Shown: positions 8,435 through 17,131 of the stretch, one piece after another
Numbering within the stretch: the stretch's first letter is position 1
How the letters are laid out: each line of letters starts with the position of its first letter
Source: Gordonia sp049847105
GTDB taxonomy: Bacteria; Actinomycetota; Actinomycetes; Mycobacteriales; Mycobacteriaceae
NCBI RefSeq assembly: GCF_049847105.1
Contig: NZ_JBNCNS010000002.1
Coordinates: 434,001 to 498,000 of the forward strand
DNA: 64,000 nt
Direction: 5' to 3'
Position numbers and translations under genes: made by a program
The notes under the pieces: model-generated
Seen by the model: the letters and a program-made list of their open reading frames with translations, nothing else
Database searches by the model: none
Told to the model about the DNA's origin: nothing

Positions 8435-8965
8435 ATGGAACGAGACGTCGACTTCGGTCAGCGGCCGGGCCCGACACCGTTGCGACGGAACCTACCCGGG
8501 CCACAGCCGCGCGAACCTGCGCGCGCGAGTCTTGTGGTGGGGTGGGACCGGAATCCGGCCAGTACCACTGCGCTACGGTTCGCGGTCGACCTCGCCCATC
8601 GGCTCACCGCTCACGTCCATGTGGTGCACATCGTCGATCTCGATGACATGCCGGTGGATCCGGACGCGCCGGACTGGGAGCAGCAGCTACGAGTCACCAT
8701 CACCGGCGAGGCCGCCCAAGCACGTGACCTGCTCGACGAACTGGCTGCGTCCTGGACTTATCACAGCGGGCACGGCGCGGCCGCCGACCTGCTCGCCGTC
8801 GTCGCCGACCGATACTCGGCGTTGATGGTGGTGATCGGCAGTCCGCGCGGAGGTGTGCTCTCCCATCTCGATTCGGTTCTGGGACAGTCGGTTGCCCAGG
8901 GCCTGATCGGAAAGCACAGGACCCCTTTGCTCCTCGTTCCCGGCACCAAATCGCCGTCGACGTGA
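8435..8965 (+). CDS. Universal stress protein (UspA family)
   Basis: Single UspA domain in a 176-residue protein. After a basic, disordered N-terminus of about 30 residues the domain opens with LVVGWDRNPAS, and the ATP-binding type tail VVIGSPRGG followed by SVAQGLIGKHRTPLLLVPG fits the G-x2-G-x9-G(S/T) pattern loosely. ATG 8435 is favoured over the adjacent GTG 8432 because the AAAGG site lies about 8 bases upstream. About 40 bp downstream of crcB and in the same direction, so it may be cotranscribed with the fluoride genes. Confidence 0.85.
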   Translation: MERDVDFGQRPGPTPLRRNLPGPQPREPARASLVVGWDRNPASTTALRFAVDLAHRLTAHVHVVHIVDLDDMPVDPDAPDWEQQLRVTITGEAAQARDLLDELAASWTYHSGHGAAADLLAVVADRYSALMVVIGSPRGGVLSHLDSVLGQSVAQGLIGKHRTPLLLVPGTKSPST

Positions 8966-8968
8966 TCC

Positions 8969-9139
8969 TGTCGGTCGAGTAGCCGAGCGCCGGGCTTCGT
9001 CGGTCGAGTAGGCGACGAGCGTAGCGAGGAGGCGTATCGAGACCAGCCCTCGTGGTGAGAGTTGGTCTCGATACGGCACTCACTCCGTTCGCGCCTACTC
9101 GACCGGCGGGTGGATGGTTCGCGACTACTCGACCGGCGG
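8969..9139. repeat. Intergenic palindromic repeat (TCGGTCGAGTAG family)
   Basis: Between two convergent genes. GTCGGTCGAGTAG appears at 8970 and 8999 on the plus strand, and its inverse CTACTCGACCGGCGG at 9095-9109 and 9125-9139. The central part forms a long imperfect hairpin: GTATCGAGACCA (9034-9045) pairs with TGGTCTCGATAC (9063-9074). Repeats of this type, reading 'ggtctcgatacg...ctactcgacc', are scattered in many actinobacterial genomes (from memory). Here it could act as a bidirectional terminator for the usp and fadE23 transcripts. Confidence 0.8.
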
Positions 9140-9147
9140 ATGGGTTC

Positions 9148-10371
9148 CTACTTCAGCTCGGTGCTGCTCTTGTTGAGTACGCGCCGAGCGATGATCAGGT
9201 TCTGGATCTGCTGGGTCCCTTCGAAGATGTCCAGGATCTTCGAGTCACGGGCCCACTTCTCCACCAGCAGTCGTTCCGAATATCCCAGCGTGCCGGTCAA
9301 TTCCACCACCTTGTTGGTGATGTCGGTCCCGGTGCGCCCGGCCTTCGCCTTGGACATCGAGGCCTCGAGGGAGTTCGGCTCCTTGTTGTCGGCCATCCAC
9401 GCGGCTCGCATCGTGTGCAGATACGACGCCTCGAAATCGCTTTCCATCCGGATGAACTCGGCCGCGGCGGCATGCTGATCGGCGGCCGGGCGGTCGTAGT
9501 CGATCTCGATGCCGGCCTCTTCCAGGATGCGACGCAGTTCTTCGAGCGCGGCGCGGGCGACGCCCACTGCCATACCCGCGACCATCGGACGCGTGTTGTC
9601 GAAGGTCTGCATGACACCGCCGAAGCCCTTCTTGGTGTCCACCTCCGGAGATCCCAGCAGATTGTCCTTCGAGATGCGGCAGTTCTCGAAGCGGATGACC
9701 GCGGTGTCGGAGACGCGGATGCCGAGCTTGTGTTCGAGGCGGACGACCTCGACACCGGGATGTTCGCGCGGCACCACGAAGCTCTTGATGGCAGCCCGGC
9801 CCAGGCTCTTGTCGACCGATGCCCACACCACGATGTGCGTGGCACGTGAACCCGCGGTGACGAAGATCTTCTCGCCGTTGAGGACGTACTCGTCGCCGTC
9901 GGGGGTGGCGGTGGTGGACACCGCAGCCGAGTCCGAACCGAAGCTCGGCTCGGTGATGGCCATCGCTGCCCACACCTTGCCGAAGTTCTTCAGCTGCTCG
10001 TCGGTCGCGACCGCGGCGATCGCCGCGTTGCCCAGTCCCTGATAGGGGATGGTCAGCATCAGGCCGACGTCGCCCCACGAGGTCTCCATCGTGTTGATCA
10101 CCGACTGCATGTTGCCGCCGTTGACCACCGCACCCTCGGGCCTCGGCCGGTCCGACTTCTTCTGGCTACGTCCGCCGTCCGCGCCCGCGCCGGCCTGCCC
10201 GGCCTCGGCGAGACCGTCGTAGAGGCTCGCGAGGGTGTCGAGTTCGACCGGATATTCGTGCTCGCGCAGGTCGTACTTGCGTGAGATCGGCCGGAAGATC
10301 TCCGCGGCCGCCTGGTGGGCCTGGTCGATCGTCGCGCCCAGCTTCTTGGGGAGTTCGAGATTGATGCTCAT
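9148..10371 (-). CDS. fadE23: Acyl-CoA dehydrogenase, FadE23-like
   Basis: Protein of 407 residues with the acyl-CoA dehydrogenase fold. ITEPSFGSD (about residues 146-154) is the FAD/substrate motif, the middle beta domain follows, and the C-terminal half contains RPMVAGMAVGVARAALEEL and the final DIFEGTQQIQ. An insertion rich in K/R/P at about residues 58-70 (GRSQKKSDRPRPEG) is typical of this group. Second gene of an operon with the FadE24-like gene, 23 bp apart, same order as Rv3139-Rv3140 in M. tuberculosis. ATG 10371 opens MSINLELPKK. Probably forms a heteromeric flavoenzyme acting in beta-oxidation of an unknown acyl-CoA. Confidence 0.88.
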   Translation of the reverse strand: MSINLELPKKLGATIDQAHQAAAEIFRPISRKYDLREHEYPVELDTLASLYDGLAEAGQAGAGADGGRSQKKSDRPRPEGAVVNGGNMQSVINTMETSWGDVGLMLTIPYQGLGNAAIAAVATDEQLKNFGKVWAAMAITEPSFGSDSAAVSTTATPDGDEYVLNGEKIFVTAGSRATHIVVWASVDKSLGRAAIKSFVVPREHPGVEVVRLEHKLGIRVSDTAVIRFENCRISKDNLLGSPEVDTKKGFGGVMQTFDNTRPMVAGMAVGVARAALEELRRILEEAGIEIDYDRPAADQHAAAAEFIRMESDFEASYLHTMRAAWMADNKEPNSLEASMSKAKAGRTGTDITNKVVELTGTLGYSERLLVEKWARDSKILDIFEGTQQIQNLIIARRVLNKSSTELK

Positions 10372-10394
10372 GTCAGTTGTCCCTGTTCCGGCCG

Positions 10395-11783
10395 TCAGAG
10401 GACGACGATGCCTTCGCCGATGCCTGCGCCACGCAGGTCGCGGTACCAACGCTCCACGGGATGCTCCTTGGTGAAGCCGTGGCCGCCGAGCAACTGCACA
10501 CCGTCGAGACCGATCTGCAGGCCCTTGTCGATGGTCAGCTTGCGGGAGAGCGCCGCCTCACGGGCGAACGACAATCCCTGCTCGGCGCGCGCCGCGCCAC
10601 GCAGCGTGACCAGCCGGATGGAGTCGACCTCGGTCGCGATGTTGGCGACCATGAACGCCACCGCCTGGCGATTGGAGATCGGCTCGCCGAACGCCTCGCG
10701 CTCGTTGACGTAGGGGATCACGTAGTCGAGGACGGCCTTTGCGGTACCGGCGGCCAGCGCCGACCAGCCCAGCCGCGACAGACGCACGACGTCGCGGTAC
10801 GCGGCGAGCGCCGCCTCGCCGTCGGTTCCTCCGAGGAGGGCGGATTCCGGCACGGCGACGTCCTGCAGCAGCAGGCGCCCCATGCCCGCCGCACGCACGC
10901 CCATGCCCGGGTCGGCCTCGACGATCAGGCCCTTTGTGTCCGACTCGACGATGAACAGCGCGGGCCGACCGTCCAGCTGCGCGCCGATGATGAAGAGCTC
11001 GGACGATCCGGCCGCAGGGACGAACGACTTCACTCCGTTGAGGCGGTAGCCGCTGGGCACCCGGGTGGCCTTGGTCTCGAGCGCGAAGGCGTCGAAGAGC
11101 GGACGCGGCTCGGCGATCACGACCGCCGACTGCGGCACGTTCTCGCCGGCGAAGTCGGGCAGGTAGGTGCGCTGCTGCTCGTCGGTGCCGAAGTTGGTGA
11201 GGGTTGTCGCGACCCCGCTCGGCGCGAGCAGCGGCAGCGCGAGACCCATGTCGCCGTAGGCCATCGACTCGGCGACCAATGCGTTGGTCACCACGCCGCG
11301 CTCGGATGCGGCGCCCTCGAAGTCCTCCGGGACATTGATCATGGTGATGCCGAGCTCGGCCGACCGCTTGAGGATCTCCTCGGGCGCGGCGGCGGCGTTG
11401 TCGGCGTCGTAGGCGGCCGGACGCAGGATCTCGACAGCGAATTCCTTCACCGTCTCGGCGATCATCTGCTGCTCGTCGTCCGGGTTCAGGTTGAAGTAAT
11501 CCTTCGGGGCCGTCGTCAAGCGCTTGGCCTGACCGGAACCGCCGCCCTGGGCCGCCTTGAACGCCCGGTTCGCGGCACCGAGGGTTTGGAAGCCGGTCTT
11601 GGTGCCCTGGAAGGCGATCCGGTTGATGGGCTCGCGGATCTTGTACTTCTCCGCGAACTCGGATCCGGTCACCGTGGTCAGCACGCGCATCGCGGTACCG
11701 ATGAACGAACGCGGGTGCGGATTCTTTCCGACGGCGGAGGTGTCGCGCGGTTCGGTATGCCGCGGCTCGGTCTGTGAGGTCAT
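10395..11783 (-). CDS. fadE24: Acyl-CoA dehydrogenase, FadE24-like
   Basis: Protein of 462 residues, about the length of mycobacterial FadE24. About 95 N-terminal residues precede the dehydrogenase core, which begins near DDEQQMIAETVKEFAVEILRP. The C-terminal part keeps REAFGEPISNRQAVAFMVANIATE and the QLLGGHGFTKEHPVERWYRD motif. The classical catalytic base is not obvious in either this or the FadE23 partner, in line with paired mycobacterial FadE subunits sharing active-site elements (known for other pairs; inferred here). ATG 11783; upstream lie two palindromic operators and a TAAGAT -10-like hexamer (11840-11845). First gene of the operon. Confidence 0.88.
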   Translation of the reverse strand: MTSQTEPRHTEPRDTSAVGKNPHPRSFIGTAMRVLTTVTGSEFAEKYKIREPINRIAFQGTKTGFQTLGAANRAFKAAQGGGSGQAKRLTTAPKDYFNLNPDDEQQMIAETVKEFAVEILRPAAYDADNAAAAPEEILKRSAELGITMINVPEDFEGAASERGVVTNALVAESMAYGDMGLALPLLAPSGVATTLTNFGTDEQQRTYLPDFAGENVPQSAVVIAEPRPLFDAFALETKATRVPSGYRLNGVKSFVPAAGSSELFIIGAQLDGRPALFIVESDTKGLIVEADPGMGVRAAGMGRLLLQDVAVPESALLGGTDGEAALAAYRDVVRLSRLGWSALAAGTAKAVLDYVIPYVNEREAFGEPISNRQAVAFMVANIATEVDSIRLVTLRGAARAEQGLSFAREAALSRKLTIDKGLQIGLDGVQLLGGHGFTKEHPVERWYRDLRGAGIGEGIVVL

Positions 11784-11841
11784 GATCACCAGCTGTTTCT
11801 CGGGCGGTTGGGGCCGCGTCCGGACGGACTCGCGACCCGAT

Positions 11842-11880
11842 CTTACTCGGTAGTAAGTACAGACCTTACTATCCGGTAAG
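11842..11880 (-). promoter_or_regulatory. Tandem palindromic operator upstream of fadE24
   Basis: Two 16-bp palindromes 23 bp apart start to start: CTTACT-CGGT-AGTAAG (11842-11857) and CTTAC-TATCCG-GTAAG (11865-11880). Both are followed by TA on the plus strand, so they also align as direct copies. They overlap a TAAGAT -10-like box for fadE24, which suits repression by a dimeric, TetR-type regulator that releases on binding an acyl-CoA. The spacing of about two helical turns would let two dimers bind one face. The regulator is not encoded nearby. Confidence 0.7.
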
Positions 11881-11938
11881 TAGCTTGTCACGCAGCTCGC
11901 CGATGACGATGGCGTCACGATCGATCTACGCTGGTCGG

Positions 11939-12421
11939 GTGACTTCGGGCGAGCAGGCGACGGTACCGACGAGTGGAACCGTCGCGCCCGAGCGGCTCGC
12001 TGGGGGCGGCCGTCTGACCGTAGCCGCTGTGGCTGCCGCGGGACTCACGGCGCTCGGGCTCGCGACTGCGCTCGGACCCCACGTGGTCGAACGGGGGCCG
12101 GCGCTCTGTCCGTTCCTCCGGATCACCGGACTGCCATGCCCGGCCTGCGGGCTCACCCGCAGCTGGGTCGCACTCGGGCACGGTGACGTGGCGTCGGCGT
12201 TCTCCTTCAATGCGTTCGGGCCGCTGTTCATGCTCGTGGTCGCGGTCGTCACCGTTGTCGCGATCGCCGCGCTGGCGACCGGACGTCCGGTTCTGACGCG
12301 AGTGCAGCGCACCCTGACCAGCCCGGTGGCCCTGGCCGTTCTGGTGGTCTGGTTCGGCTACGGGATCGTGCGTGCCGTCGACGCCGGATTCGGCTGGGGG
12401 GTCTTTCCGCCGATCACGTGA
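11939..12421 (+). CDS. DUF2752 membrane protein
   Basis: Protein of 160 residues with about three membrane helices and the DUF2752 hallmark CPFLRITGLPCPACGLTRSW (about residues 58-77), whose cysteines are conserved in the family. Function unknown. GTG 11939 is chosen because TACGCT ends 6 bases before it, a leaderless promoter arrangement; in-frame starts further upstream (11885, 11903 region) would run into the fadE24 control region. Divergent from fadE24. Confidence 0.82.
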   Translation: MTSGEQATVPTSGTVAPERLAGGGRLTVAAVAAAGLTALGLATALGPHVVERGPALCPFLRITGLPCPACGLTRSWVALGHGDVASAFSFNAFGPLFMLVVAVVTVVAIAALATGRPVLTRVQRTLTSPVALAVLVVWFGYGIVRAVDAGFGWGVFPPIT

Positions 12422-12497
12422 CCGTGGTCAGCTGTCGGTGTTTGCGCGCTGAGTGTCGCGACGTGACGTCGGCACGACTCGGGAGCAGAGTGGACAC

Positions 12498-13157
12498 ATG
12501 CAGATCACTCACTTCGGTCACTCGTGCGTCCTGGTGGAGATCGACGGAACCAAGATCCTCTTCGACCCGGGCAATTTCTCCCATGGATTCGACGGCGTCA
12601 CCGGGCTGGACGCGATCCTGATCACTCATCAGCATCCCGATCATTGCGACGTCGCCCGGTTGCCCGACCTCGTCGCGGCGAATCCCGACGCGATCCGGTA
12701 CGCGGACCCACAGACCGCGTCACAGCTCAACGGCGACGACGTCGCGGGACCGTGGCAAACGGCCAACGCGGGGTCGCATGTGCAGATCGGGACGGTGACG
12801 GCGCGTATCACCGGCGGTCGCCACGCCGTCATCCATCCGGAGATCCCGGTGATCGACAATGTCGCCTATGTCCTCGACACCAAGTCGATGACCGGCCGGT
12901 TCATGCACCCCGGCGATTCGTTCTACATCCCGTTCGAGACGGTGGACGTGCTGGCACTGCCGTCGGCGGCGCCATGGATGAAGTTGAGTGAGTCGGTCGA
13001 CTACCTCCGCGCGATGGCACCGCGCGTCGCCGTGCCGATCCACCAGGCGATCCTGTCGGATGCCGGTACCGGTATCCACTACGGACGGCTGTCCGAGATG
13101 AAGGACGCCGCCACCGAGTTCGTGGTCCTCGACGAGGAATCGGCCACGGATCTGTAG
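12498..13157 (+). CDS. Metallo-beta-lactamase fold hydrolase (UlaG-like)
   Basis: Protein of 219 residues. MQITHFGHSCVLVE at the start and the metal-binding THQHPDHCD (about residues 52-60; HxHxDH) place it in the MBL-fold superfamily, UlaG-like branch. Further metal ligands are likely in GGRHAVIHPE, HPGDSFYIP and PIHQAILSD. Often annotated as Zn-dependent hydrolase of unknown substrate. ATG 12498 gives the typical family N-terminus. Monocistronic, convergent with the VOC gene. Confidence 0.85.
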   Translation: MQITHFGHSCVLVEIDGTKILFDPGNFSHGFDGVTGLDAILITHQHPDHCDVARLPDLVAANPDAIRYADPQTASQLNGDDVAGPWQTANAGSHVQIGTVTARITGGRHAVIHPEIPVIDNVAYVLDTKSMTGRFMHPGDSFYIPFETVDVLALPSAAPWMKLSESVDYLRAMAPRVAVPIHQAILSDAGTGIHYGRLSEMKDAATEFVVLDEESATDL

Positions 13158-13190
13158 TCGCCTCCGAGCTCTGGTCGCCTGATCCCGCGC

Positions 13191-13586
13191 TCACGCAGGT
13201 GGGGCGAAGAACTCGAGGGCGATGCCGTCAGGATCGCGAAACGAGATGCCCGAGCCGTAATGAGCGTGCTTCACGCCGTTGTGCGAGATACCGAGTTCAT
13301 CGAGTCGTGTTGTCCACGAATCGAGTTCATCGCGTCCGATGGCGAACGCGATGTGATCGAGTCCGGTGCGTCGTTCATCGAAGCTGTCGACGGGGCCCGG
13401 CTCGGTGTGCGTGTGCAGACCGAAGAGCATGCCGCCGTCGAGTGCGAACACGGTGTGATGGAATTTGCCCGACTCCTCATCCTCGTCGAGCACGGGGCCC
13501 GATCCGAAGAGTTCGGTGTACCAGCGGGTGCTGGCGTCGAGGTTCGTGACGGTGATGGCGGCGTGGGTCAACGCGGGAAATGCCAT
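13191..13586 (-). CDS. VOC (glyoxalase/bleomycin resistance fold) protein
   Basis: Protein of 131 residues with two beta-alpha-beta-beta-beta modules. Module one contains HAAITVTNLDASTRWYTELFG, module two GLDHIAFAIGRDELDSW, and the tail SFRDPDGIALEFFAPP carries the conserved metal-ligand Glu. The function could be an extradiol dioxygenase-like, glyoxalase or resistance role; unknown. ATG 13586 is preceded by AAGGAGCAGGG. Convergent with the MBL hydrolase. Confidence 0.85.
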   Translation of the reverse strand: MAFPALTHAAITVTNLDASTRWYTELFGSGPVLDEDEESGKFHHTVFALDGGMLFGLHTHTEPGPVDSFDERRTGLDHIAFAIGRDELDSWTTRLDELGISHNGVKHAHYGSGISFRDPDGIALEFFAPPA

Positions 13587-13671
13587 GTCCCTGCTCCTTG
13601 TCGGCGGATGCCCCCGCTCCACCGATCCTAGGCCTACCGACACCGGTAGTGAACTCGTCGAACGGACGGTT

Positions 13672-14493
13672 TCAGGGACGATTCGGGGAGGGGGCGAGCG
13701 CCCCGAGGATTGTGTCCTGCAGCAGTCCGTTTGTCGCGATGGCGCTGCCACCGGACGGTCCGTCGGTGCCGTCGAGGCCCGTGAATCTCCCGCCCGCCTC
13801 GCGGACCAGGATGTCGAGTGCGGCGAGGTCCCAGAGAGAGACCTCGGGTTCGGCCGCGATGTCGACAGCTCCCTCGGCGACCAGACAGTAGTTCCAGAAA
13901 TCCCCGTAGCCGCGGACCCGCCACACCTCATCTGTCAGCGCGATGAACTCGTCGCGGATGCCCCGATCGGCCCAGCCCGACAGACTCGAGAACGCGAGGC
14001 TGGCCGACGGGAGATCCGCGACGGCCGACACCGACAATCGGCGCGGCAGTTCCTCACCGTCGAACACCGAGAACGCCCCGATCCCCTCGGCGGCCCACCA
14101 TCGGCGGCGCAGTGCGGGCGCCGACACCACGCCGACGCGCGGGACACCGTCGACGAGGAGGGCGATCAGCGTCGCCCACACCGGCACACCGCGGACGAAG
14201 TTCTTGGTGCCGTCGATGGGATCGACGACCCATTGCCTGCCGGTCAGCACGGCGTCCCCGCCGAACTCCTCGCCGAGTACCGCATCGTCGTGACGCCGGG
14301 CCGAGAGGCGTTGGCGCACCATGGTCTCGCATGCGAGGTCGGCGTCGGAGACCGGAGTGAGGTCGGGCTTGTCGTCGACGCGCAGATCGACGGCGCCGAA
14401 TCGTTCCATCGTCAGGGCATCGGCCGAGTCCGCGAGCGACAGCGCGAGTTCGAGATCGTCGGAGATCGCGGTGGGCCCGAGGTCGTGTGACAT
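13672..14493 (-). CDS. hisN: Histidinol-phosphatase (inositol monophosphatase family)
   Basis: Protein of 273 residues. The Li-sensitive phosphatase motifs are present: GEEFGG (about residues 74-79), WVVDPIDGTKNFVRG (88-102) for metal binding, and WDLAALDILVREAGG near the C-terminus. Actinobacterial HisN removes phosphate from histidinol phosphate in histidine synthesis. TAACCT ends 6 bases before the ATG, so the transcript is probably leaderless. In M. tuberculosis hisN (Rv3137) lies close to fadE24-fadE23; here it also lies within 3 kb of them. Confidence 0.9.
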   Translation of the reverse strand: MSHDLGPTAISDDLELALSLADSADALTMERFGAVDLRVDDKPDLTPVSDADLACETMVRQRLSARRHDDAVLGEEFGGDAVLTGRQWVVDPIDGTKNFVRGVPVWATLIALLVDGVPRVGVVSAPALRRRWWAAEGIGAFSVFDGEELPRRLSVSAVADLPSASLAFSSLSGWADRGIRDEFIALTDEVWRVRGYGDFWNYCLVAEGAVDIAAEPEVSLWDLAALDILVREAGGRFTGLDGTDGPSGGSAIATNGLLQDTILGALAPSPNRP

Positions 14494-14599
14494 GCGGGTA
14501 GGTTATCGCCACCGGCATGCATGTCACATCGGAGATCGGCGATGAACTCCGCGGAGCGGTACGTCGGATTTGCCCGACCACCGACGGTAAGGTGGGCCC

Positions 14600-14998
14600 A
14601 TGTGGCTCGCGGTGGCGTTCAGTGCGATCTTGGCGGCTCTTCTGGTGGCGCTGCTCGTCCAATGGCAGCGCGGACGGAACCCGCGCCCGCTCGACCCCTC
14701 GAGGGCCGGTCGGTTCGTGCAGGGCACGCTGACGGTCACAGGTGTGAGCGACCGGCCGGACCAGGGCGACGCGAAGGGGGAGCGGTACTGCACGGTGTCC
14801 GGGACGATCGTCGGACCGCAGACCGATCCCGCCGAGGTCTACGGGACCCTCGTGTTCGGCGAGCACGATCCCTGGCCGCAGATCGGCGCCGATCTGCCGG
14901 TCGTCTACAAGCCGGGCAAGGCGACATCGACGTGGCGGTTCGGCGAGTTGCCGCCGATGGATGCACCGCCACCGCCCGGGCAGTTCCCGCCCGCATGA
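14600..14998 (+). CDS. Hypothetical single-pass membrane protein
   Basis: Protein of 132 residues with one N-terminal helix (about residues 3-21), a basic stop-transfer segment RGRNPRP, then a soluble domain that looks beta-rich and a proline-rich tail. No family recognised. A TAAGGT hexamer ends 6 bases before the ATG. It lies just upstream of prfB and points the same way, but prfB has its own promoter-like sequence. Confidence 0.7.
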   Translation: MWLAVAFSAILAALLVALLVQWQRGRNPRPLDPSRAGRFVQGTLTVTGVSDRPDQGDAKGERYCTVSGTIVGPQTDPAEVYGTLVFGEHDPWPQIGADLPVVYKPGKATSTWRFGELPPMDAPPPPGQFPPA

Positions 14999-15066
14999 TC
15001 AACCGCGCCACGAGGTAGCGGGCAGGGGCATACCGAGACTGTTTTGCCCCGGTAGTCTTGGTCACC

Positions 15067-16182
15067 GTGCATCCCGACGTAACCGCAGACCTCGAATCCA
15101 TCGGCACCACCTTGACCACGGTCGAGAAGGTGCTCGACCTCGACGAGTTGCGTCGTCGGATCGACGAACTGGAGATGCAGGCCTCTGACCCCGAACTCTG
15201 GAACAACCAGGAGCACGCGCAGAAGGTCACCAGTGAGCTCTCGCATGCGCAGTCGGAGTTCCGCAAGGTGAGCGAATTGCGTCAACGCCTCGACGATCTC
15301 CCCGTCCACTACGAACTCGCCGAGGCGGAGGAGGGCGACGACAAGGTCGCCGCGCTGGCCGATGCCGATGCGGAGCGCGCGTCGTTGCGGGCCGATGTGG
15401 AGGCCATGGAGGTCAAGACCATGCTGGCCGGCGAGTACGACCAGCGTGATGCCCTGGTCAACATCCGTTCCGGCGCGGGTGGCGTGGATGCTGCCGACTG
15501 GGCGCAGATGCTGATGCGCATGTACATCCGCTGGGCCGAGAAACACAACTACGGCGTCGAGGTGTACGACACCTCCTACGCGGAGGAGGCTGGCATCAAG
15601 AGCGCCACCTTCACGGTGAAGGCGCCGTACATGTACGGCACGCTGTCGGTCGAACAGGGCACCCATCGTCTGGTGCGAATCAGCCCGTTCGACAACCAGA
15701 GTCGTCGGCAGACCTCGTTCGCCGAGGTCGAGGTGCTGCCCGTGGTCGAGACCACCGACCACATCGACGTCGACGAGAACGACGTGAAGGTCGATGTGTA
15801 CCGGTCGTCGGGTCCCGGTGGCCAGTCGGTCAACACCACCGACTCCGCGGTCCGGCTGACCCACCTCCCGACCGGGATCGTCGTGACCTGTCAGAACGAG
15901 AAGAGCCAGCTGCAGAACAAGGCGTCGGCGATGCGTGTTCTGCAGGCCAAGCTGCTCGAACGCAAGCGCCAGGAGGAGCGAGCCGAACTCGACGCCCTGA
16001 AGGGCGACGGCGGTTCGAGCTGGGGCAATCAGATGCGGTCGTACGTCCTGCACCCGTATCAGATGGTCAAGGACCTACGGACCAACGTGGAGGACAACAA
16101 CCCGACCGCGGTCATCGACGGCGACATCGACAAGTTCATCGAAGCCGGAATCCGATGGCGGATGGCTTCTGCAGATGCGTGA
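15067..16182 (+). CDS. prfB: Peptide chain release factor 2
   Basis: RF2 of 371 residues. The anticodon-like SPF motif (RISPFDNQSRRQTSF, near residue 200) reads UGA/UAA stops, and GPGGQSVNTTDSAVRLTH (near 250) contains the GGQ that triggers peptide release. The reading frame is continuous through the N-terminal region, so the autoregulatory programmed frameshift of E. coli prfB is absent. GTG 15067 follows TAGTCT by 8 bases. Head of the prfB-mscS-ftsE-ftsX-smpB block, matching Rv3105c-Rv3100c. Confidence 0.95.
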   Translation: MHPDVTADLESIGTTLTTVEKVLDLDELRRRIDELEMQASDPELWNNQEHAQKVTSELSHAQSEFRKVSELRQRLDDLPVHYELAEAEEGDDKVAALADADAERASLRADVEAMEVKTMLAGEYDQRDALVNIRSGAGGVDAADWAQMLMRMYIRWAEKHNYGVEVYDTSYAEEAGIKSATFTVKAPYMYGTLSVEQGTHRLVRISPFDNQSRRQTSFAEVEVLPVVETTDHIDVDENDVKVDVYRSSGPGGQSVNTTDSAVRLTHLPTGIVVTCQNEKSQLQNKASAMRVLQAKLLERKRQEERAELDALKGDGGSSWGNQMRSYVLHPYQMVKDLRTNVEDNNPTAVIDGDIDKFIEAGIRWRMASADA

Positions 16183-17131
16183 TCTGACGCCGCTGGCGTT
16201 TGCCGACGGCGCGACGGCGTCGGTACTCGGTCGGTTCTACGTCTGGGCGGCCACCGACGGACTCGAGATCCTGATCTGGATTCTCGGGGGTCTCCTCGTG
16301 ATCAGATGCATCCGGTGGTCGGCCGACAAGTACGCGGCGCGTGTCGAGTCGCAATTCCACAACAGCGACCTCATTGTCCAGACCGAGGACTCCAAACATC
16401 GCCGGGCCCTGGTCGACGTCGTCGCGTGGACGATGATCGTCATCGTGGCGATCATCGTGATCCTGCGCATCATGGTGGTCTTCAACATCCCGATCACCGG
16501 CCTGACCGGTCCGGGCGCGGTCATCGGCGCAGCTCTCGGTTTCGGTGCGCAACGTGTCGTCCAGGACATCCTCGCGGGGTTCTTCGTCGTCGCCGAAAAG
16601 CAGTACGGATACGGGGACGTGGTCAGCCTCACGGTCACCGGGAGCACCCTTGCCGAGGGCACCGTCGAGGATGTCACGTTGCGCATGACCAAGCTCCGCA
16701 CCAGCGAGGGCGAGGTGATCACGGTGCCGAACGGCCAGATCATCAAGGCCACCAACCTCTCCAAGGATTGGGCGCGTGCCGTGGTCGATGTGCCGGTGCC
16801 CGCCGAGGCCGACATCGCCAAGGTCAACGAGACCCTGGATCGCGTGGGGAGCGACTTCTACGAGGAGAAGCGGTGGCACGATCTGATGCTCGACCCGCCT
16901 TCGCCGCTCGGCGTGATCAATCTCGAACTGGACTCGATCACCGTGCGCGTGGTGGCGCGCACGCTGCCGGGTAAGCAGTTCGACATCAGTCGTGCACTGC
17001 GTGTCAGCATCGTGCGCGCCCTGGCCCGCGAGGGGATCACGGTGGCACCGGGGCGCGAGGTGGAGGCCGCGAGCGCCCCGCCGGCGGCCCTGGCCGACGA
17101 GGTCGGGAAGGCGAAGCACCGTGACGAGTGA
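16175..17131 (+). CDS. MscS-family mechanosensitive channel
   Basis: Protein of 318 residues with membrane helices at about 29-46, 86-107 and the pore helix region 113-140 (GPGAVIGAALGFGAQRVVQDILAG), followed by the MscS beta domain with the VPNGQI motif near 186 and a mixed C-terminal domain. Opens on membrane tension to release solutes. ATG overlaps the end of prfB by 8 bases; corresponds by position to Rv3104c. The acidic Ala-rich tail is poorly conserved. Confidence 0.88.
   Translation: MRDLTPLAFADGATASVLGRFYVWAATDGLEILIWILGGLLVIRCIRWSADKYAARVESQFHNSDLIVQTEDSKHRRALVDVVAWTMIVIVAIIVILRIMVVFNIPITGLTGPGAVIGAALGFGAQRVVQDILAGFFVVAEKQYGYGDVVSLTVTGSTLAEGTVEDVTLRMTKLRTSEGEVITVPNGQIIKATNLSKDWARAVVDVPVPAEADIAKVNETLDRVGSDFYEEKRWHDLMLDPPSPLGVINLELDSITVRVVARTLPGKQFDISRALRVSIVRALAREGITVAPGREVEAASAPPAALADEVGKAKHRDE

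Noticed and set aside
13465..14490. 341-codon plus-strand frame opposite hisN
   Set aside because: The minus strand encodes all inositol-phosphatase motifs of HisN; the plus frame is an antisense shadow.
15067..15200. Programmed +1 frameshift in prfB
   Set aside because: The frame is open from GTG 15067 to the stop with no internal in-frame TGA near codon 25, so no recoding is needed.
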